This document shows positions 35,727-37,701 of a stretch of DNA of 37,701 nucleotides, in pieces. How positions within the stretch are numbered: the stretch's first letter is position 1; each line of letters opens with the position of its first letter. The notes under the pieces were generated by a model. That model was not told where the DNA came from. It ran no database searches and saw only the letters and a program-made list of their open reading frames with translations. The translations under genes were made by a program, and so were the position numbers. The DNA comes from SAR324 cluster bacterium (GTDB taxonomy: Bacteria; SAR324; NAC60-12). The DNA lies in contig JANQHV010000368.1 in NCBI GenBank assembly GCA_028282505.1, positions 1 through 37,701 of the forward strand. The letters run 5' to 3'.

Positions 35727-35796
35727 ATGGTAGCGTCGGCCTACGTGCCGACTCAACCGTTAAATGGTTTGCCGCCATGTAAGGCGGCGCTACCAT
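35727..35796. repeat. BIME-like pair of inverted REP palindromes
   Basis: The outer arms ATGGTAGCG (35727-35735) and CGCTACCAT (35788-35796) are perfect inverted repeats. They enclose two further hairpins, GTCGGC-CTACGT-GCCGAC (35735-35752) and GCCGCC-ATGTAA-GGCGGC (35771-35788), so the whole folds as a three-way junction. Each hairpin is headed by GTAG on its own strand (GTAGCGTCGGC on plus, GTAGCGCCGCC on minus), the hallmark of REPs mobilised by RAYT transposases. No transposase is in the window. Apart from this element, the 264 bases between the EamA and hemW-like genes hold nothing I can name. Confidence 0.8.
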
Positions 35797-35933
35797 AAAA
35801 GTTGAGTAACAACAAAAATTTCAGTATTTATTTCTGATTATCGGTACTAAGTACTAACTGCTCGTCCTACATCCTGATAGTATAAACAGACAGTGGTTTC
35901 TGGGGCTCTGCGTCTCAGTGGCTAGAAAATGAA

Positions 35934-37091
35934 ATGATCATGGCTGATTCGATCCAGGCCCTTTATATCCATATTCCGTTTTGCCGTCATCTTTGTCCTT
36001 TTTGTGCATTTGCAGTTCGTAAAGAAAGAGCGGCACTCCATCAACAATATCTGGAGTTGCTGTTTCAAGAGATGCAATTGCGCAATCAGCAGTTTCAAGA
36101 TCGGTTGGGCACACTCCAGTCCATTTACATAGGTGGTGGCACACCTTCTTGTTTATCCCAGGAAGAAGTCAAATCGTTGCTTGATCGTGTCCAATCCTTA
36201 TTTTCCTGCTCCCCCAATACAGAGATTTCCTTTGAAGTCAATCCAGAGGATGCATCTCACCATTACATTCAAGGGTTGGCGCAATTAGGAATCAATCGTT
36301 TGAGTTTAGGTATGCAAAGTCTTCAAGAACCCGTTTTACGAAAACTCAACCGCAATCATACGGTCAACCATGTATATAGCGCATTGGATGCACTGGAGCA
36401 GCATGCTATCCAGAACTACAACCTGGATTTGATGTTTGGAGTTCCCGATCAAACTTTAAAAATGTTTCAAGCCGACGTGAAACAACTCTTTTGCTATCAT
36501 CCTACTCATTTTTCCTTATATGGCCTGGATATTGAGCCCAATACCCCCTTTGCTCACAAACCGGAAATAGTGAACAAGGTTATCCAAGCAAAGGAATTGT
36601 CCCAGGAAATGTATCTGTGGGCCATTGACTACTTGCAGAGCCAAGGAGTTGTTCAATATGAAGTGTCTAATTTTTCAAAGTCCGATTGTCAAAGCCGCTC
36701 CAATCTTTCCGTTTGGTCAGGAAAACCCTATTTGGGATTTGGTATCGGAGCCCATTCTTACTTTCCCTACCAACGATGGGCCAATTACCGTTCCTTTCGC
36801 AAATACCAACTGGCCCTTGACACACAAGAATGGCCGGTGGCGTTCCATGAAACTCTCTCCCCTATTCAGCAAGCCAATGAAAAATTAATGTTGGGGTTGC
36901 GACAAACCTCTGGATTTTCGACCAATTGCTGGCAGGAAGAATGGGGGCTAGAGTGGCCTGGGAAGAATCAAGAACTGGTAGACCAATTCTGCTGGCAAGG
37001 ACACATGTTCTGGAACCCTCCTGTGATCTCACTCTCCCCCCAGGGGATGTTATTGGCTGATGAAATCACTGAGCAACTGATGCTCAGTTAG
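35934..37091 (+). CDS. hemW: HemW-like radical SAM protein
   Basis: A 385-aa protein, the usual HemW length. The N terminus LYIHIPFCRHLCPFCAF carries the radical SAM C-x3-C-x2-C triad with the following C-[AD]-F pattern of the HemW/HemN-like group. IYIGGGTPSCL supplies the SAM-binding GGTP motif, and EVNPEDASHHYIQGLAQLGINRLSLGMQSLQEPVLRKLNRNHT is highly typical. NYNLDLMFGVPDQT and the C-terminal LGFGIGAHSYF complete the family pattern. HemW binds heme and acts as a heme chaperone to respiratory proteins rather than as coproporphyrinogen oxidase; this fits a genome with multiheme and membrane cytochromes but is inference. Two in-frame ATGs (35934 and 35940) are possible starts. Confidence 0.9.
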   Translation: MIMADSIQALYIHIPFCRHLCPFCAFAVRKERAALHQQYLELLFQEMQLRNQQFQDRLGTLQSIYIGGGTPSCLSQEEVKSLLDRVQSLFSCSPNTEISFEVNPEDASHHYIQGLAQLGINRLSLGMQSLQEPVLRKLNRNHTVNHVYSALDALEQHAIQNYNLDLMFGVPDQTLKMFQADVKQLFCYHPTHFSLYGLDIEPNTPFAHKPEIVNKVIQAKELSQEMYLWAIDYLQSQGVVQYEVSNFSKSDCQSRSNLSVWSGKPYLGFGIGAHSYFPYQRWANYRSFRKYQLALDTQEWPVAFHETLSPIQQANEKLMLGLRQTSGFSTNCWQEEWGLEWPGKNQELVDQFCWQGHMFWNPPVISLSPQGMLLADEITEQLMLS

Positions 37092-37207
37092 TCACTTTCA
37101 CGGAATTAAAAATTAAGAAGAGCGACTTAGCCACGAAGGAACACTAACGGAATGTTATCAAGATTTGTATCGGTCGACCAAGGAGGGCCGGAATATCTTC
37201 AGAGCGG

Positions 37208-37226
37208 TAGTGGATATTGTCCACTA
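37208..37226. repeat. Short perfect hairpin downstream of hemW
   Basis: TAGTGGA-TATTG-TCCACTA forms a 7-bp stem with a 5-base loop, 117 bases after the hemW stop. There is no T-run, so a classical terminator is unlikely; an operator or processed end is possible. The surrounding 37092-37240 has no supported gene. Confidence 0.4.
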
Positions 37227-37244
37227 AACGAGGTCGATAAGGAG

Positions 37245-37283
37245 GCCTGCCTTTCTAAAGATAAAAAACCTTAGAAGACAGGC
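37245..37283 (-). terminator. Stem-loop after the 31-aa ORF, possible terminator
   Basis: GCCTGCCTTTCTAAAG pairs imperfectly with CCTTAGAAGACAGGC around a loop containing A6 (T6 on the minus strand). It lies 9 bases beyond the stop of the minus-strand 31-aa ORF. The T-run is in the loop rather than after the stem, so it is not a canonical intrinsic terminator. Confidence 0.35.
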
Positions 37284-37292
37284 TGATGACGA

Positions 37293-37388
37293 TTATTTTT
37301 TATTGGCCAGAGAACGAATTCGCTGCAGCTCTATTTTGAGACTGCGGATTTCCTGCATCAATTGTGCTAAATATTGTTTTTGATCCAT
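37293..37388 (-). CDS. Putative 31-aa small protein with coiled-coil character
   Basis: This is too short for the ORF track. The frame reads MDQKQYLAQLMQEIRSLKIE and continues as LQRIRSLANKK. AAGGA sits 6 bases before the ATG, an excellent ribosome-binding site. The peptide is a single amphipathic helix with hydrophobic residues in heptad-like spacing (L7, L10, I14, L17, I19/L21), so a small coiled-coil partner or oligomer is likely. An imperfect stem-loop follows the stop. It shares nothing recognisable with a named family. It is supported only by start context and composition. Confidence 0.5.
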   Translation of the reverse strand: MDQKQYLAQLMQEIRSLKIELQRIRSLANKK

Positions 37389-37602
37389 AGTGCATCCTTT
37401 CTTAAGAAAACACATCCGTGTATGTTGTGACTCAATGGAACAAAAAATAATAGTTCAAATTTTGCCCCGTTCTTACAAGACATGAAGACGTCATTGTCTC
37501 CATGAAGGACACGATTTTTTCATTCAAACCAATGTCCTTATTTCGTTTTTCGGCATGAAGGAAGACACACTTTAGTAAAAAAATTTGCTTTTCTCTTCAA
37601 TA

Positions 37603-37701
37603 AGAACCTGTTTGGAAAAGATGGTTCGTTGCGAAAAATCGATCTCTTTGAGCGGATTTTTGAGAAAATTTAAGGCGAATAGTCGGCCTATTTAACGAAA
37701 A
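37603..37701 (+). repeat. Dispersed inverted-repeat element, family 2, copy 2 (cut by window end)
   Basis: It starts AGAACCTGTTTGGAAAAGATGG and continues GAAAAATC...GATTTTT, matching the reverse complement of 14167-14257 over most of its length. The similarity weakens in the last about 40 bases, and the far end is not visible or lies outside the window. The 200 bases before it (37400-37600) hold no gene I can support. Confidence 0.7.

Overview
The window (about 43-45% G+C by eye) reads as a chromosomal segment of a free-living Gram-negative bacterium. The evidence is a complete tripartite RND efflux cluster (outer-membrane channel, lipoprotein adaptor, inner-membrane pump), a membrane-anchored multiheme cytochrome c, a PilZ protein with a SpoIIE-type response regulator, SfsA, and a long cobalamin-dependent class II ribonucleotide reductase. 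The mix recalls deltaproteobacterial or SAR324-like lineages, but no rRNA or other phylogenetic marker is present, so that placement is only a guess. I saw no tRNA, rRNA, CRISPR array or intact insertion sequence.

Layout. (1) 1-7760, plus strand: the C-terminal end of a PilZ protein, a REC-GAF-SpoIIE phosphatase, a secreted or anchored FG-GAP/ASPIC-HEAT protein and a membrane-anchored pentaheme cytochrome c. All three junctions are ATGA or GTGA overlaps, so this is one translationally coupled unit. (2) 7910-11362, plus strand: a cNMP-binding-like protein, then sfsA, a cupin, a polytopic membrane protein and a type II haloacid dehalogenase-like hydrolase. (3) 11352-22419: an accessory, defence-like region. 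It holds an 836-aa DUF4145-type protein on the minus strand, a membrane-tethered caspase-like protein with an MYG1/DHH-like N-terminal region, a VapBC-type RHH/PIN pair, a KAP P-loop NTPase whose 5' end looks frameshifted, a 970-aa NACHT NTPase directly behind it, and a second PIN protein followed by a small partner. Dispersed palindromic repeats sit on the left side of this block. (4) 22459-29727, minus strand: RND pump, adaptor with unusual heptad tandem repeats, and a TolC-type channel fused to an N-terminal periplasmic binding-protein domain. (5) 29797-34581, minus strand: nrdJ carrying a 370-residue LAGLIDADG intein placed exactly before the catalytic cysteine. (6) 34800-37701: an EamA transporter, a BIME-like double palindrome, a HemW-like radical SAM protein, a probable 31-aa small protein on the minus strand, and a truncated second copy of a dispersed repeat.

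The genes most likely to form an undescribed system are the caspase, KAP and NACHT proteins with the flanking PIN modules at 14374-22419. The caspase (a regulated protease) and the KAP/NACHT STAND-type sensors are classes known from bacterial immunity. Their arrangement here, the caspase's predicted outward-facing topology and the damaged KAP start are the observations most worth following.
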